Shown here in pieces: positions 17,120-25,051 of a DNA stretch of 38,181 bases. Position 1 is the first letter of the stretch, and the number at the start of each line of letters is the position of its first letter. Position numbers and translations under genes: made by a program. The notes beneath the pieces are model-generated. The model was not told the origin of the DNA. It ran no database searches and saw only the letters and a list, made by a program, of their open reading frames with translations. Source of the stretch: Betaproteobacteria bacterium UBA2592. Its GTDB lineage: Bacteria; Pseudomonadota; Gammaproteobacteria; Burkholderiales; Rhodocyclaceae. Location: positions 1 through 38,181 of the forward strand of contig DDKS01000063.1 in the NCBI GenBank assembly GCA_002340095.1, read 5' to 3'.

Positions 17120-18421
17120 ATGGTGGCGATCCAGCGGCTCGACAGCCGGAGCGATGACTTCCAGGAGCAACTCAAGGCCCTGCTGGCCTTCGAGGGGGCT
17201 CAGGACGACAAGATCGAACAGACGGTGATTGCCATCCTGGCGGACGTGAAAGCCCGGGGTGACGCTGCCGTGGTGGAATACACCAACCGTTTCGACCGTC
17301 TTTCTGCGGCTTCCATGGGGGCCCTGGAACTACCCAAGGCCGAATTACAGGCCGCCCTGGACGGGCTTTCCGCCGAGCGCCGGGCGGCGCTTGAGACGGC
17401 CGCCAGCCGTATCCGCGTCTTCCATGAAAAGCAGGTGCAGGAAGGTTGGCGCTATATCGAAGCCGACGGCACGATGCTGGGCCAGATGGTGACGCCCCTG
17501 GACCGGGTGGGCCTCTACGTGCCCGGCGGCAAGGCCGCCTACCCTTCCTCGGTGCTGATGAACGCGATTCCCGCCAAGGTGGCCGGGGTCAAGGAACTGA
17601 TCATGGTGGTGCCCACCCCTGGCGGCGAGAAGAATGCCCTGGTGCTGGCCGCTGCCTGTTTGGCCGGGGTGGATCGTGTCTTCACCATCGGCGGCGCCCA
17701 GGCCGTGGCGGCCCTGGCCTATGGCACCGAAACCGTGCCCCAGGTGGACAAGATCGTCGGTCCCGGCAATGCCTACGTGGCCTGTGCCAAGCGCCGGGTG
17801 TTCGGCATCGTCGGCATCGACATGGTGGCCGGCCCCTCGGAAATCCTGGTGCTGGCCGACGGCACCACGAACCCGGATTGGGTCGCCATGGACCTGTTCT
17901 CCCAGGCCGAGCACGACGAACTGGCGCAAAGCATCCTGATCTGCCCGGACGCGGCTTACATCGACCAGGTTCAGGCCAGCATCGAGAAGCTGCTGCCCAC
18001 CATGCCGCGCCAGGAAGTGATCCGCACTTCCCTGGAAAACCGGGGCGCCCTGATCCTGGTGCGGGATCTGGAAGAGGCCGTGGCCCTGGCCAACCGGGTG
18101 GCGCCCGAGCACCTGGAACTGTCCCTGGCCGAGCCGGACGCCTGGGTGGAAAAAATCCACCACGCCGGCGCCATCTTCATCGGCCCCTACACCTCCGAAT
18201 CCCTGGGCGACTACTGCGCCGGTCCCAACCACGTGCTGCCCACCTCAGGCAGTGCCCGCTTCTCTTCGCCCCTGGGGGTTTACGACTTCCAGAAGCGCAC
18301 CAGCCTGATCCGGGTTTCCAAGGCCGGGGCCCGGACCCTGGGCCAGGTGGCAGGTGCCCTGGCGGATGGTGAGGGGCTGCCTGCCCACGCCCAGTCGGCC
18401 CGCTATCGGCTGGACGCTTGA
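17120..18421 (+). CDS. hisD: Histidinol dehydrogenase HisD
   Basis: 433-residue zinc enzyme that oxidises L-histidinol to histidine in two NAD-dependent steps. Zinc ligand candidates are Q262 and H265 (FSQAEHDE), D364 and H423; the catalytic pair E330-H331 lies in RVAPEHLEL. The GPGNAYV and AGPSEILVLAD motifs are present. Length matches the family. Directly after hisG and ended by a strong hairpin 30 bp downstream. Confidence 0.96.
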   Translation: MVAIQRLDSRSDDFQEQLKALLAFEGAQDDKIEQTVIAILADVKARGDAAVVEYTNRFDRLSAASMGALELPKAELQAALDGLSAERRAALETAASRIRVFHEKQVQEGWRYIEADGTMLGQMVTPLDRVGLYVPGGKAAYPSSVLMNAIPAKVAGVKELIMVVPTPGGEKNALVLAAACLAGVDRVFTIGGAQAVAALAYGTETVPQVDKIVGPGNAYVACAKRRVFGIVGIDMVAGPSEILVLADGTTNPDWVAMDLFSQAEHDELAQSILICPDAAYIDQVQASIEKLLPTMPRQEVIRTSLENRGALILVRDLEEAVALANRVAPEHLELSLAEPDAWVEKIHHAGAIFIGPYTSESLGDYCAGPNHVLPTSGSARFSSPLGVYDFQKRTSLIRVSKAGARTLGQVAGALADGEGLPAHAQSARYRLDA

Positions 18422-18425
18422 GGCC

Positions 18426-19034
18426 ATGCCGCGCGTGCCGGCAGAACCGGAAACGCCCCAGCCCGCCGCTGGGGCGTTTTCCTGTACCCCTCCCAGCCTC
18501 AAGGAGCTTTTCCTCGGTTTTTCCTCCGTGGGCCTCTCCGGTTTCGGCGGTGTCCTGCCCTTTGCCCGACGCATGTTGGTGGAAGAGCGCAAGTGGCTGT
18601 CGCCTGAAGACTTCAATTCCCTGCTGGGGCTCTGCCAGTTCCTGCCCGGGCCCAATGTCATCAACCTTTCCGTGGCCGTGGGCGCCCGCTACCGGGGTGT
18701 TGCCGGTTCGGTGGTGGCGGTGCTGGGGCTGCTGGGCGGGCCGCTCCTGATCGTGCTGGCGCTGGGCGCCCTCTACAGCCGCTTTGGCGATCTGCCCCAG
18801 GTGCAGGGCATGTTGCGCGGCGTGGCGGCGGCAGGTTGCGGCCTGCTGGTAGCCACCGCCTGGCGCATGGGTCTGGCCGTGAGCGCCAAACGGGTTTTCC
18901 TGCCCTTTGCCCTGCTGGTTTTCGTGCTGGTGGCGCTGCTGCGCTGGCCGATGCCGGTGGTCATGGTCGGGCTGGTACTGCTGGCTGCCACGGTTGCGCA
19001 TCTATACCGAAAGCATCATGGCGCTGCTGGCTGA
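18426..19034 (+). CDS. Chromate transporter, half-size subunit 1 (ChrA family)
   Basis: 202-residue half-size ChrA/CHR membrane protein. The conserved N-terminal region reads SVGLSGFGGVLPFARRMLVEE, and LCQFLPGPNVINLSV is the family's PGP motif. About five to six hydrophobic segments follow. Half-size CHR proteins usually occur as adjacent pairs with opposite topology, as here; chromate efflux is the family function but the true substrate is unproven. ATG 18426 gives a 25-residue polar leader that overlaps the hisD terminator; I found no better ATG downstream, so the start is uncertain. It overlaps its partner by 17 nt. Confidence 0.82.
   Translation: MPRVPAEPETPQPAAGAFSCTPPSLKELFLGFSSVGLSGFGGVLPFARRMLVEERKWLSPEDFNSLLGLCQFLPGPNVINLSVAVGARYRGVAGSVVAVLGLLGGPLLIVLALGALYSRFGDLPQVQGMLRGVAAAGCGLLVATAWRMGLAVSAKRVFLPFALLVFVLVALLRWPMPVVMVGLVLLAATVAHLYRKHHGAAG
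18451..18480 (+). terminator. Strong intrinsic terminator after hisD, inside the 5' end of the chromate transporter ORF
   Basis: A perfect 12-bp inverted repeat (AAACGCCCCAGC at 18451-18462 and GCTGGGGCGTTT at 18468-18479), loop CCGCC, ending in TTTT. It should end the hisGD transcript. It also lies in codons 9-19 of the next open frame if that starts at ATG 18426. Confidence 0.85.
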
Positions 19035-19539
19035 TCTTTTCTTCCAGTTCGCCATCCTGTTCTGCGTCGCCTTCGGTGGCGCCTCGGCTCTGCTGCCGGA
19101 AATGCACCGGGTGGTGGTGGAGCAGAAACACTGGCTCGACGATGCCACCTTCACCCACCTCTATGCCATCGCCCAGGCGGCGCCCGGACCCAACGGCCTG
19201 GTGGTGACCCTGATCGGCTGGGAGGTGGCGGGCCTGCCCGGCGCCCTGGCCGCAACCCTGGGCATGTGCTTGCCCATGAGCATCGTCATTTACCTGCTGA
19301 TGCGCCACTGGCACCGTTTTGCCGGGCATCCGGTGCAGCTGGCGGTGCAGATGGGGGTGGCGCCCCTGGCGGTGGGGTTGGTGGCCGCCGGAGCCTTCAT
19401 GATCGGCCAGGCGGCTGGCCTGGCCTGGGGTGGCCTGGTCCTGGTAGGGCTGGTGGCGCTGCTGCAGATGCACACCCGCCTGCACCCCCTGTGGCTGATC
19501 GGCCTGGGGGCGGCGGCGGGTTTGTTGGGTTGGGTCTGA
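19018..19539 (+). CDS. Chromate transporter, half-size subunit 2 (ChrA family)
   Basis: 173-residue partner of the preceding half-transporter. It starts at ATG 19018 within the end of subunit 1 and shows the paralogous motifs CVAFGGASALLPEMHR and AIAQAAPGPNGLV (the second PGP motif), with four to five hydrophobic segments. The 17-nt overlap suggests coupled synthesis of a two-part pump. It ends 113 bp before the TonB-dependent receptor. Confidence 0.82.
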   Translation: MALLADLFFQFAILFCVAFGGASALLPEMHRVVVEQKHWLDDATFTHLYAIAQAAPGPNGLVVTLIGWEVAGLPGALAATLGMCLPMSIVIYLLMRHWHRFAGHPVQLAVQMGVAPLAVGLVAAGAFMIGQAAGLAWGGLVLVGLVALLQMHTRLHPLWLIGLGAAAGLLGWV

Positions 19540-19567
19540 TTATTGGGAATTGCTCTCAAGAAACAAT

Positions 19568-19582
19568 TGATATAAATTATCA
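19568..19582 (+). promoter_or_regulatory. Fur box in the receptor promoter
   Basis: TGATATAAATTATCA matches the 7-1-7 Fur site (TGATAAT-n-ATTATCA) at 12 of 14 positions. It lies 70 bp upstream of the receptor ATG in an AT-rich patch unlike its GC-rich surroundings. TATAAA/TAAATT inside it can serve as -10 with TTGCTC (19550-19555) as a -35, so Fur would block RNA polymerase. This predicts iron repression of the following four-gene module. Confidence 0.75.
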
Positions 19583-19652
19583 TCTCTATCGGGGCGAGCC
19601 AGCCAGACGCCAGCCAGCCTGAATTCAAGCCCACAATTCAGGAGTATGTCTG

Positions 19653-22043
19653 ATGAAGTCTGATCCCCCTGCCTTTTCCGGTGCGGCCCCTTGCCCGACG
19701 GCTCCACAGGTCAAGCTGCCGGCCAGTTTCCGGGTCCAGGCCCAAGTTCCCGCCTCTCTGAAGAAAAGCAGCATCGCCCTGGGAATTTCCACGGCCATGC
19801 TGGTTCCCGCCATGGCCCTGGCCGAGCCCGAGGCCGCTCCTGCCGGCGAGATCGAAATGAAGGGGGTCACGGTGGTGGAGCGGGTTATCGATCACAATCC
19901 CTATGCCGAGCCTGGTGCGCCCTACAAGGCCAAGTATTCCGGTGATGCCCGTCACACCCGCCCCCTGGCAGAGACGCCGGCGAACATCTCGGTGCTCACC
20001 AAGACCCAGATCGAGGATTCCGGTTACACCGACCTGCGCGACATTCTCGACGCCCAGCCCGGCATTACGCTGGGGACTGGGGAAAACGGCAATGCCTTCG
20101 GCGACCGGTACATCATCCGGGGGCAGGAGGCTAGGAGCGATGTGTTCGTGGATGGCTTGCGCGATCCGGGCATGACGATCCGTGAGAGTTTTGCCGTTGA
20201 GCAAGTGGAGATCACCAAGGGGCCCAATTCCAGTTTTGCTGGCCGGGGCACGGCGGGCGGAGCGGTCAATGCGGTGACCAAGCAAGCCACGCTGGATTAC
20301 GAGTTCACCAAGTTCTCGGCAGGCTTGGGTACCGATAAATACCGGCGCTTCACGGTGGATACCAACCAGGTCGTTTCCGATACCCTGGCATTGCGGGCCA
20401 ACGCGCTCTACGGTAGCGAGGATGTGCCGGACCGGGCGCCTGCTGATCGGGAGCGCAAGGGGCTGGCCGTTTCCGGCCTGATCAAGCCCAATGCCGATCT
20501 GGATGTGATCCTCGACTACTACGGCCTGCGGGCCGACGACAGGCCAGACCTGGGCAGCTATCTGGTTGGAACGGTACCGGATCGCAAGCCGGCCAAGGAT
20601 GTGCCGGTTTATGCGCAGCGGCAGGATTTCCTGGAGTCCGACGTGGATACCGTGACGGCACGCATCAAGTACCGTTTCAGTCCGGAACTGCGTCTGACCA
20701 ATGCCACCCGCTTCGGCAAGTCCGACAATGGTTACGTGGTGACTGGCGCTCGTCAGGCCACGACCGGGCCCAACAACCCGGGGGGGCGGTACACCACTGC
20801 CACTTTGAGTACCCATAACGGCTGGCAGGAAGTGGAGTATGTGGCCAACCAGACCAACCTTTACTGGGACAAAACCCTGGGAGGGATGAAACATGAATTC
20901 ATCTTTGGCCTGGAGTTCAGTGACCACAAGGTCAAGAACGGGGTCTACAACGTCAGCAATTCCGGGCAAAACTGTATTACCGGCAACGGTACCAGCCTCA
21001 ATGCCTGGTGCATCTTCACACCCGGCGGCGGCACGGTGAGTGGGTTGAATGACTTGATGCACCGCAACATCAAGAAAGGGGGGTGGGATCAGGACTGGCG
21101 GGCCCGGACCGTCTCCGCTTCGATCATGGATACGGTGGATCTGAGCGAGAAATGGACAGCTTTCGGCGGCCTGCGCTACGACCGGACCACGCTGTCGTTG
21201 AAAACCCAGAACGCCACAACCGGGGTTTTGACGGGGGATTACGAATATACGGATGGGATGTGGAACGGCCACCTGGGTCTGACCTACAAGTTTTTGCCCT
21301 ATGCCAATGTTTACGTGACCTATGCCACCGCCCAGGATGTGAATGGCGGAGAGTCCGACGTGGGCACCAGCGGGGGGTACGGCGGCCTTGTGACCTACAA
21401 CGGTCAGGCGGCCGGGGCCAAGCCCGAAAAGAGCGAGAACATCGAGCTGGGGACCAAGTGGAACCTGCTGGGAGGCAAGCTGTTGGCGACCGCAGCGGTG
21501 TTCCAGATCACCAAGTCGGATGTGATGGAAGGGGCCAACTATGACTCCGCCGGTACGTTCAACACCGGCAAGAACCGGGTCAAGGGGGTTGAATTCGGTC
21601 TGGCGGGGAACATCACCGACAAGTTGAGCGGTCAGGCAGGGATCACCCTCATGGACTCGGAGGTGCTGGAGTCCTACACCCCGGCCAACGTTGGCAAGAC
21701 GCTCAGCAACTTTGCCGAAAAGAGCGCTTCGGCCCTGCTGCGTTACCAGCTCACTCCCAGTTTTGGTTTCGGCGGTGCGGTCAAGTACGAAAGCAAGCGC
21801 TATGCCGGTCAGCCGGACACGGCGGCTGCTTACGATACGGCCGGGCGTTACACGCAACCCGTTCCTTCCTATACGGTCTGGGATCTGTTTGCGGACTACC
21901 GTATCGACAAGCGCACCAAGGTCCGTCTGAATGTGGCCAACCTGTTCGATAAGGACTATTACCTGGCCGCCTATCGGTCGGGCTCCTTCCTGTACAAGGG
22001 AGATGCCCGGAACGCCAAGCTAACCTTGAATTACGAGTTTTGA
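19653..22043 (+). CDS. TonB-dependent siderophore receptor (Fiu-like)
   Basis: 796-residue outer-membrane receptor, probably for a catecholate siderophore. The hydrophobic signal core is at about 41-57 (cleavage after A57), preceded by an unusually long 38-residue leader. A TonB-box-like stretch is near 67-76; the plug domain lies at about 95-200 (conserved PANISVLT, YIIRGQEARSDVFVDGLRD and GPNSSFAGRGTAGGAVN), and the rest is the beta-barrel, ending in aromatic F796. ATG 19653 follows AGGAG at a good distance. Fiu assignment rests on sequence style and the neighbouring PiuC/YbiX hydroxylase gene, which also pairs with fiu in E. coli. An upstream Fur box predicts iron repression. Confidence 0.87.
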   Translation: MKSDPPAFSGAAPCPTAPQVKLPASFRVQAQVPASLKKSSIALGISTAMLVPAMALAEPEAAPAGEIEMKGVTVVERVIDHNPYAEPGAPYKAKYSGDARHTRPLAETPANISVLTKTQIEDSGYTDLRDILDAQPGITLGTGENGNAFGDRYIIRGQEARSDVFVDGLRDPGMTIRESFAVEQVEITKGPNSSFAGRGTAGGAVNAVTKQATLDYEFTKFSAGLGTDKYRRFTVDTNQVVSDTLALRANALYGSEDVPDRAPADRERKGLAVSGLIKPNADLDVILDYYGLRADDRPDLGSYLVGTVPDRKPAKDVPVYAQRQDFLESDVDTVTARIKYRFSPELRLTNATRFGKSDNGYVVTGARQATTGPNNPGGRYTTATLSTHNGWQEVEYVANQTNLYWDKTLGGMKHEFIFGLEFSDHKVKNGVYNVSNSGQNCITGNGTSLNAWCIFTPGGGTVSGLNDLMHRNIKKGGWDQDWRARTVSASIMDTVDLSEKWTAFGGLRYDRTTLSLKTQNATTGVLTGDYEYTDGMWNGHLGLTYKFLPYANVYVTYATAQDVNGGESDVGTSGGYGGLVTYNGQAAGAKPEKSENIELGTKWNLLGGKLLATAAVFQITKSDVMEGANYDSAGTFNTGKNRVKGVEFGLAGNITDKLSGQAGITLMDSEVLESYTPANVGKTLSNFAEKSASALLRYQLTPSFGFGGAVKYESKRYAGQPDTAAAYDTAGRYTQPVPSYTVWDLFADYRIDKRTKVRLNVANLFDKDYYLAAYRSGSFLYKGDARNAKLTLNYEF

Positions 22044-22060
22044 GCGTTTCCACTTTTCTG

Positions 22061-22082
22061 GGGCGGATCGAGGGATCCGCCC
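22061..22082 (+). other. Intercistronic hairpin just ahead of the flavin oxidase start
   Basis: A perfect 9-bp stem (GGGCGGATC at 22061-22069, GATCCGCCC at 22074-22082) with a GAGG loop ends 7 bp before the ATG at 22090. No T tract follows, so it is not a classic terminator. It could stabilise the receptor mRNA or hinder translation of the next gene, which has no visible Shine-Dalgarno. Confidence 0.55.
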
Positions 22083-22089
22083 TGTCGCC

Positions 22090-23217
22090 ATGAGTACGGC
22101 CACCTTGCCCCTCTCCCCTTTGCCGCACATTCCCGCCGAAGTGCGCTGCGCCCAGGATTACGAAGACCTGGCCCGCCATTTCATTGCGGCCCCCAGCCTG
22201 GCTTACATTGCCGGGGGATGTGGGCGGGATTCGAGCGTGCTGGCCAATCGCATGGCGCTGGAAGAACTGGCCATTGTCCCCCGGCTGTTGCGTGACCTGA
22301 AGGCTGGGCACACGCGCCTGGACTTGCTGGGGCGATCCTTGTCTCATCCTCTGCTGCTTGCTCCGGTGGCCTACCAAACCCTGGTACATCCGCGCGGGGA
22401 ACTCGAAACAGCCCGGGGGGCCGCAGCCATGGAGGCGGCCCTGATCGTCAGCACGCTAGCCAGTCACACGCTCGAAGCGATTGCAGCGCAGGGTCCAGGT
22501 GAGCGCTGGTTTCAGCTTTACTTTCAACCGGATCGAGGCGTCACCGAGGACCTTGTGCGCCGGGCCGAGGCCTCCGGCTATCAGGTGCTGGTGGTAACGC
22601 TGGATGCAAGCATCAAAACCCCCAGTTTGAGTGCGCTAAAAGCCGGCTTTGAAATGCCGGAACAGGTTCGCGCCGTCAATCTCGATCCCTATCCGATGCC
22701 ACCCCCAATCCAGTTGATGCGTGGACAGAGCCGGATTTTTCAAGGCGTGATGGCTTTTGCACCCGGCTGGGATGATCTGGCCTGGCTGGTGGATCGGAGT
22801 CGGCTGCCGGTGGTGGTCAAGGGGGTCCTGCATCCCGACGACGCGCGCCGCCTCAAAGCCATGGGCGTGGCGGGCCAGGTGGTCTCCAATCATGGCGGAC
22901 GGGCGCTTGATGGGGCTGTCGCCAGTGTGCGCCTGCTGCCCCGGGTGCGGGCGGCGGTCGGCGAACACTACCCGCTGCTAGTCGATGGGGGGGTGCGATC
23001 CGGCGCCGATGTATTCCGGATGCTTGCCCTGGGGGCGGACGCGGTGTTGCTGGGCCGGCTCCAGCTGTATGCCCTGGCCGTGGCCGGCAGCCTGGGCGTG
23101 GCGCACATGCTGAAGCTGCTGCGCGAGGAACTGGAGCTGTGCATGGCTCAGGCGGGCTGCGCAAGCTTGGCGGACATCCGGCAGGACATGATTTATCGGG
23201 AACGCGACGAGGCATAG
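22090..23217 (+). CDS. FMN-dependent alpha-hydroxy-acid oxidase/dehydrogenase homologue
   Basis: 375-residue TIM-barrel flavoprotein of the lactate/glycolate oxidase family. Present: the N-terminal Y39 and GG, Q142 and Y144 of WFQLYF, K244 of VVVKG, catalytic H268 and R271 in SNHGGRALDG, and the phosphate-binding LLVDGGVRSGADV and DAVLLGR stretches. The usual GxRExD segment after the Asp loop is changed to LDASIKTPSLSALKAGF, so the substrate may differ from lactate or glycolate. It lies between a siderophore receptor and an iron-linked hydroxylase; a role in processing a siderophore or organic acid is inference only. Start ATG 22090. Confidence 0.85.
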   Translation: MSTATLPLSPLPHIPAEVRCAQDYEDLARHFIAAPSLAYIAGGCGRDSSVLANRMALEELAIVPRLLRDLKAGHTRLDLLGRSLSHPLLLAPVAYQTLVHPRGELETARGAAAMEAALIVSTLASHTLEAIAAQGPGERWFQLYFQPDRGVTEDLVRRAEASGYQVLVVTLDASIKTPSLSALKAGFEMPEQVRAVNLDPYPMPPPIQLMRGQSRIFQGVMAFAPGWDDLAWLVDRSRLPVVVKGVLHPDDARRLKAMGVAGQVVSNHGGRALDGAVASVRLLPRVRAAVGEHYPLLVDGGVRSGADVFRMLALGADAVLLGRLQLYALAVAGSLGVAHMLKLLREELELCMAQAGCASLADIRQDMIYRERDEA

Positions 23218-23220
23218 ACG

Positions 23221-23904
23221 ATGTTGATTCCAATCCAAGGCGTCCTGAGCAAGGACGAAGTGAGGCAGTTCCGCAGCCATCTGGACCAGGCCGAGTGGCA
23301 GGACGGGCTCAAGACCGCCGGCACCCTGGCCCGGGCGGTGAAACGCAACCTGCAACTGGAGGATGGCAGTCCCCTGGCGGTGGAGCTGGGCAACCACATC
23401 CTGCGCAAGCTGGGTAGCAATCCCCTGTTCATCTCCGCAGCCCTGCCGAGCCGGATCTACCCTCCCAAATTCAACCGCTACCAGGACGGCGGCACCTATG
23501 GGGCCCATGTGGACAGCGCCGTGATGCAGGTGCCCGGGACCCACATCTCGGTGCGCAGCGACCTGTCCGCCACCTTGTTCCTGGCCGAACCGGAGGAGTA
23601 CGACGGGGGCGAGCTGCAGGTGGAAGGGCCCTTCGGTATCCAGGCGGTGAAGCTGGCGGCCGGGGACATGGTGCTCTATCCCTCCAGCAGCCTGCACCAG
23701 GTCACTCCGGTGACCCGGGGGGCGCGCATTGCCTCCTTCATGTGGATCCAGAGCATGGTCCAGAACGACAGCTCCCGGACCCTGCTGTTCGATCTGGACC
23801 AGGCGATCCAGGGCATGACGGGCGTTGTGCCCCCCGACGATCCGCGCCTGCTCAAGCTCACCGCCGTCTATCACAACCTCCTGCGCCTCTGGGCCGTCAC
23901 CTGA
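23221..23904 (+). CDS. piuC: PKHD-type Fe(II)/2-oxoglutarate hydroxylase (PiuC/YbiX)
   Basis: 227-residue non-haem iron dioxygenase. The facial triad is H96-x-D98 (YGAHVDSAV) and H159 (SSSLHQVTP), with R169 as the probable 2-oxoglutarate anchor. Length and the N-terminal MLIPIQGVLS are typical of YbiX/PiuC. The family accompanies TonB-dependent siderophore receptors and is iron-regulated; its substrate is not known. It starts 3 bp after the flavin oxidase stop, which suggests co-transcription. Confidence 0.93.
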   Translation: MLIPIQGVLSKDEVRQFRSHLDQAEWQDGLKTAGTLARAVKRNLQLEDGSPLAVELGNHILRKLGSNPLFISAALPSRIYPPKFNRYQDGGTYGAHVDSAVMQVPGTHISVRSDLSATLFLAEPEEYDGGELQVEGPFGIQAVKLAAGDMVLYPSSSLHQVTPVTRGARIASFMWIQSMVQNDSSRTLLFDLDQAIQGMTGVVPPDDPRLLKLTAVYHNLLRLWAVT

Positions 23905-23921
23905 TCCATGGGAATTCCGGC

Positions 23922-24938
23922 ATGAAACGCAACATCCTCTGGGGGCTGCTGGCCACCCTGGCGGGCCTGGGGCATGTCCTGGCCGCCGAACCGGTACTGA
24001 ACCTCTATTCCGCCCGCCACTACCAGGCCGACGAGGCCCTTTACGAGAACTTCACCCGCAAGACCGGGATCCGGATCAACCGCATCGAAGGCAAGGCCCA
24101 GGAACTGATCGAGCGCATCCGCAACGAGGGCAGCAACAGCCCTGCCGACGTGCTCCTCACGGCCGATGCGGCCAGCCTGGCCGTGGCGGACGCCTGGGGC
24201 CTCTTCGCCCCGGTCCGCTCTCCGGTGCTGGAGGACCGGATTCCTGCCCATCTGCGTTCTGCCAACTGGTACGCCTTTTCCACCCGGGCCCGCCTGATCA
24301 TCTACAACAAGCGCCTGCTCAAGGCCGAGGATGTGTCCACCTACGAATCCCTGGCCGATCCCAAACTCAAGGGACTGGTGTGCAGCACCTCCGGCGGGCA
24401 TATCTACAACCTCACCCTGGTGGCCTCCCTGGTGGCGCACGATGGCGAGGCCAGGGCTGAGGAATGGGCCCGGGGCGTGGTGGCAAACCTGGCCCGCAGT
24501 CCCCGGGGCGGTGATACGGATCAGATCAAGTCGGTGGCCACCGGCGAGTGCGGCGTGGCGGTTTCCAACAGCTACTACCTGGCCCGGCTGATGGCATCCG
24601 AAAAGGTGGAGGAGCGCAATCTGGTGAAGCGCTTGGGCGTGGTCTGGCCGAACCAGGCCGACCGGGGCACCCATATCAACGTTTCCGGCGGCGGCATGGT
24701 GAAGACCAGCAAGCACCCGGAGGCGGCGCAGAAGTTCCTCGAATACCTGGCCAGCGACGAAGCCCAGCGTTATTTCGCCAAGGGCAACAACGAGTGGCCG
24801 GCGGTGCCTTCGGTCCAGGTGGATAACGAGGAACTGCAAGCCCTGGGCAGCTTCAAGGCCGACAGCGTTTCCCTGGTGAGCGTCGCCAGACAGCTGCCCA
24901 AGGCCCAGAAAATCCTGGACCGGGCCGGTTACCGCTGA
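23922..24938 (+). CDS. Periplasmic Fe(III)-binding protein (FbpA/FutA family)
   Basis: 338-residue ABC-type periplasmic binding protein. A Sec signal is cleaved near A21/A22. The mature chain begins EPVLNLYSARHYQADEALY, typical of Fe(III) binders. Iron-ligand tyrosine candidates are Y34, Y162 (GGHIYN) and the Y218-Y219 pair (SNSYYL). No permease or ATPase gene is adjacent, so it must work with a transporter encoded elsewhere. Start ATG 23922 is 17 bp after the piuC stop; it is the last gene of the iron block. Confidence 0.9.
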   Translation: MKRNILWGLLATLAGLGHVLAAEPVLNLYSARHYQADEALYENFTRKTGIRINRIEGKAQELIERIRNEGSNSPADVLLTADAASLAVADAWGLFAPVRSPVLEDRIPAHLRSANWYAFSTRARLIIYNKRLLKAEDVSTYESLADPKLKGLVCSTSGGHIYNLTLVASLVAHDGEARAEEWARGVVANLARSPRGGDTDQIKSVATGECGVAVSNSYYLARLMASEKVEERNLVKRLGVVWPNQADRGTHINVSGGGMVKTSKHPEAAQKFLEYLASDEAQRYFAKGNNEWPAVPSVQVDNEELQALGSFKADSVSLVSVARQLPKAQKILDRAGYR

Positions 24939-25051
24939 CAGGGAGCAGGCTCAGGGGCTCCTTGTGGATGGGCTCCGGGCGATGTCGTCGGGGCGGATGC
25001 CGGCCTGGCCCCAGGTGGGCCATGAGGCGGAAAGGGCTGCTCCGTGGGGAA

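Noticed and set aside
19638..21857. 739-codon open frame antisense to the TonB-dependent receptor
   Set aside because: It is a shadow of the receptor's GC-rich codon pattern; its translation is low-complexity with no domain, and the sense frame has clear plug and barrel motifs.
24939..25051. Terminator in the convergent gap between the Fe-binding protein and nitroreductase genes
   Set aside because: Only short imperfect GAGC repeats and no T tract on either strand.
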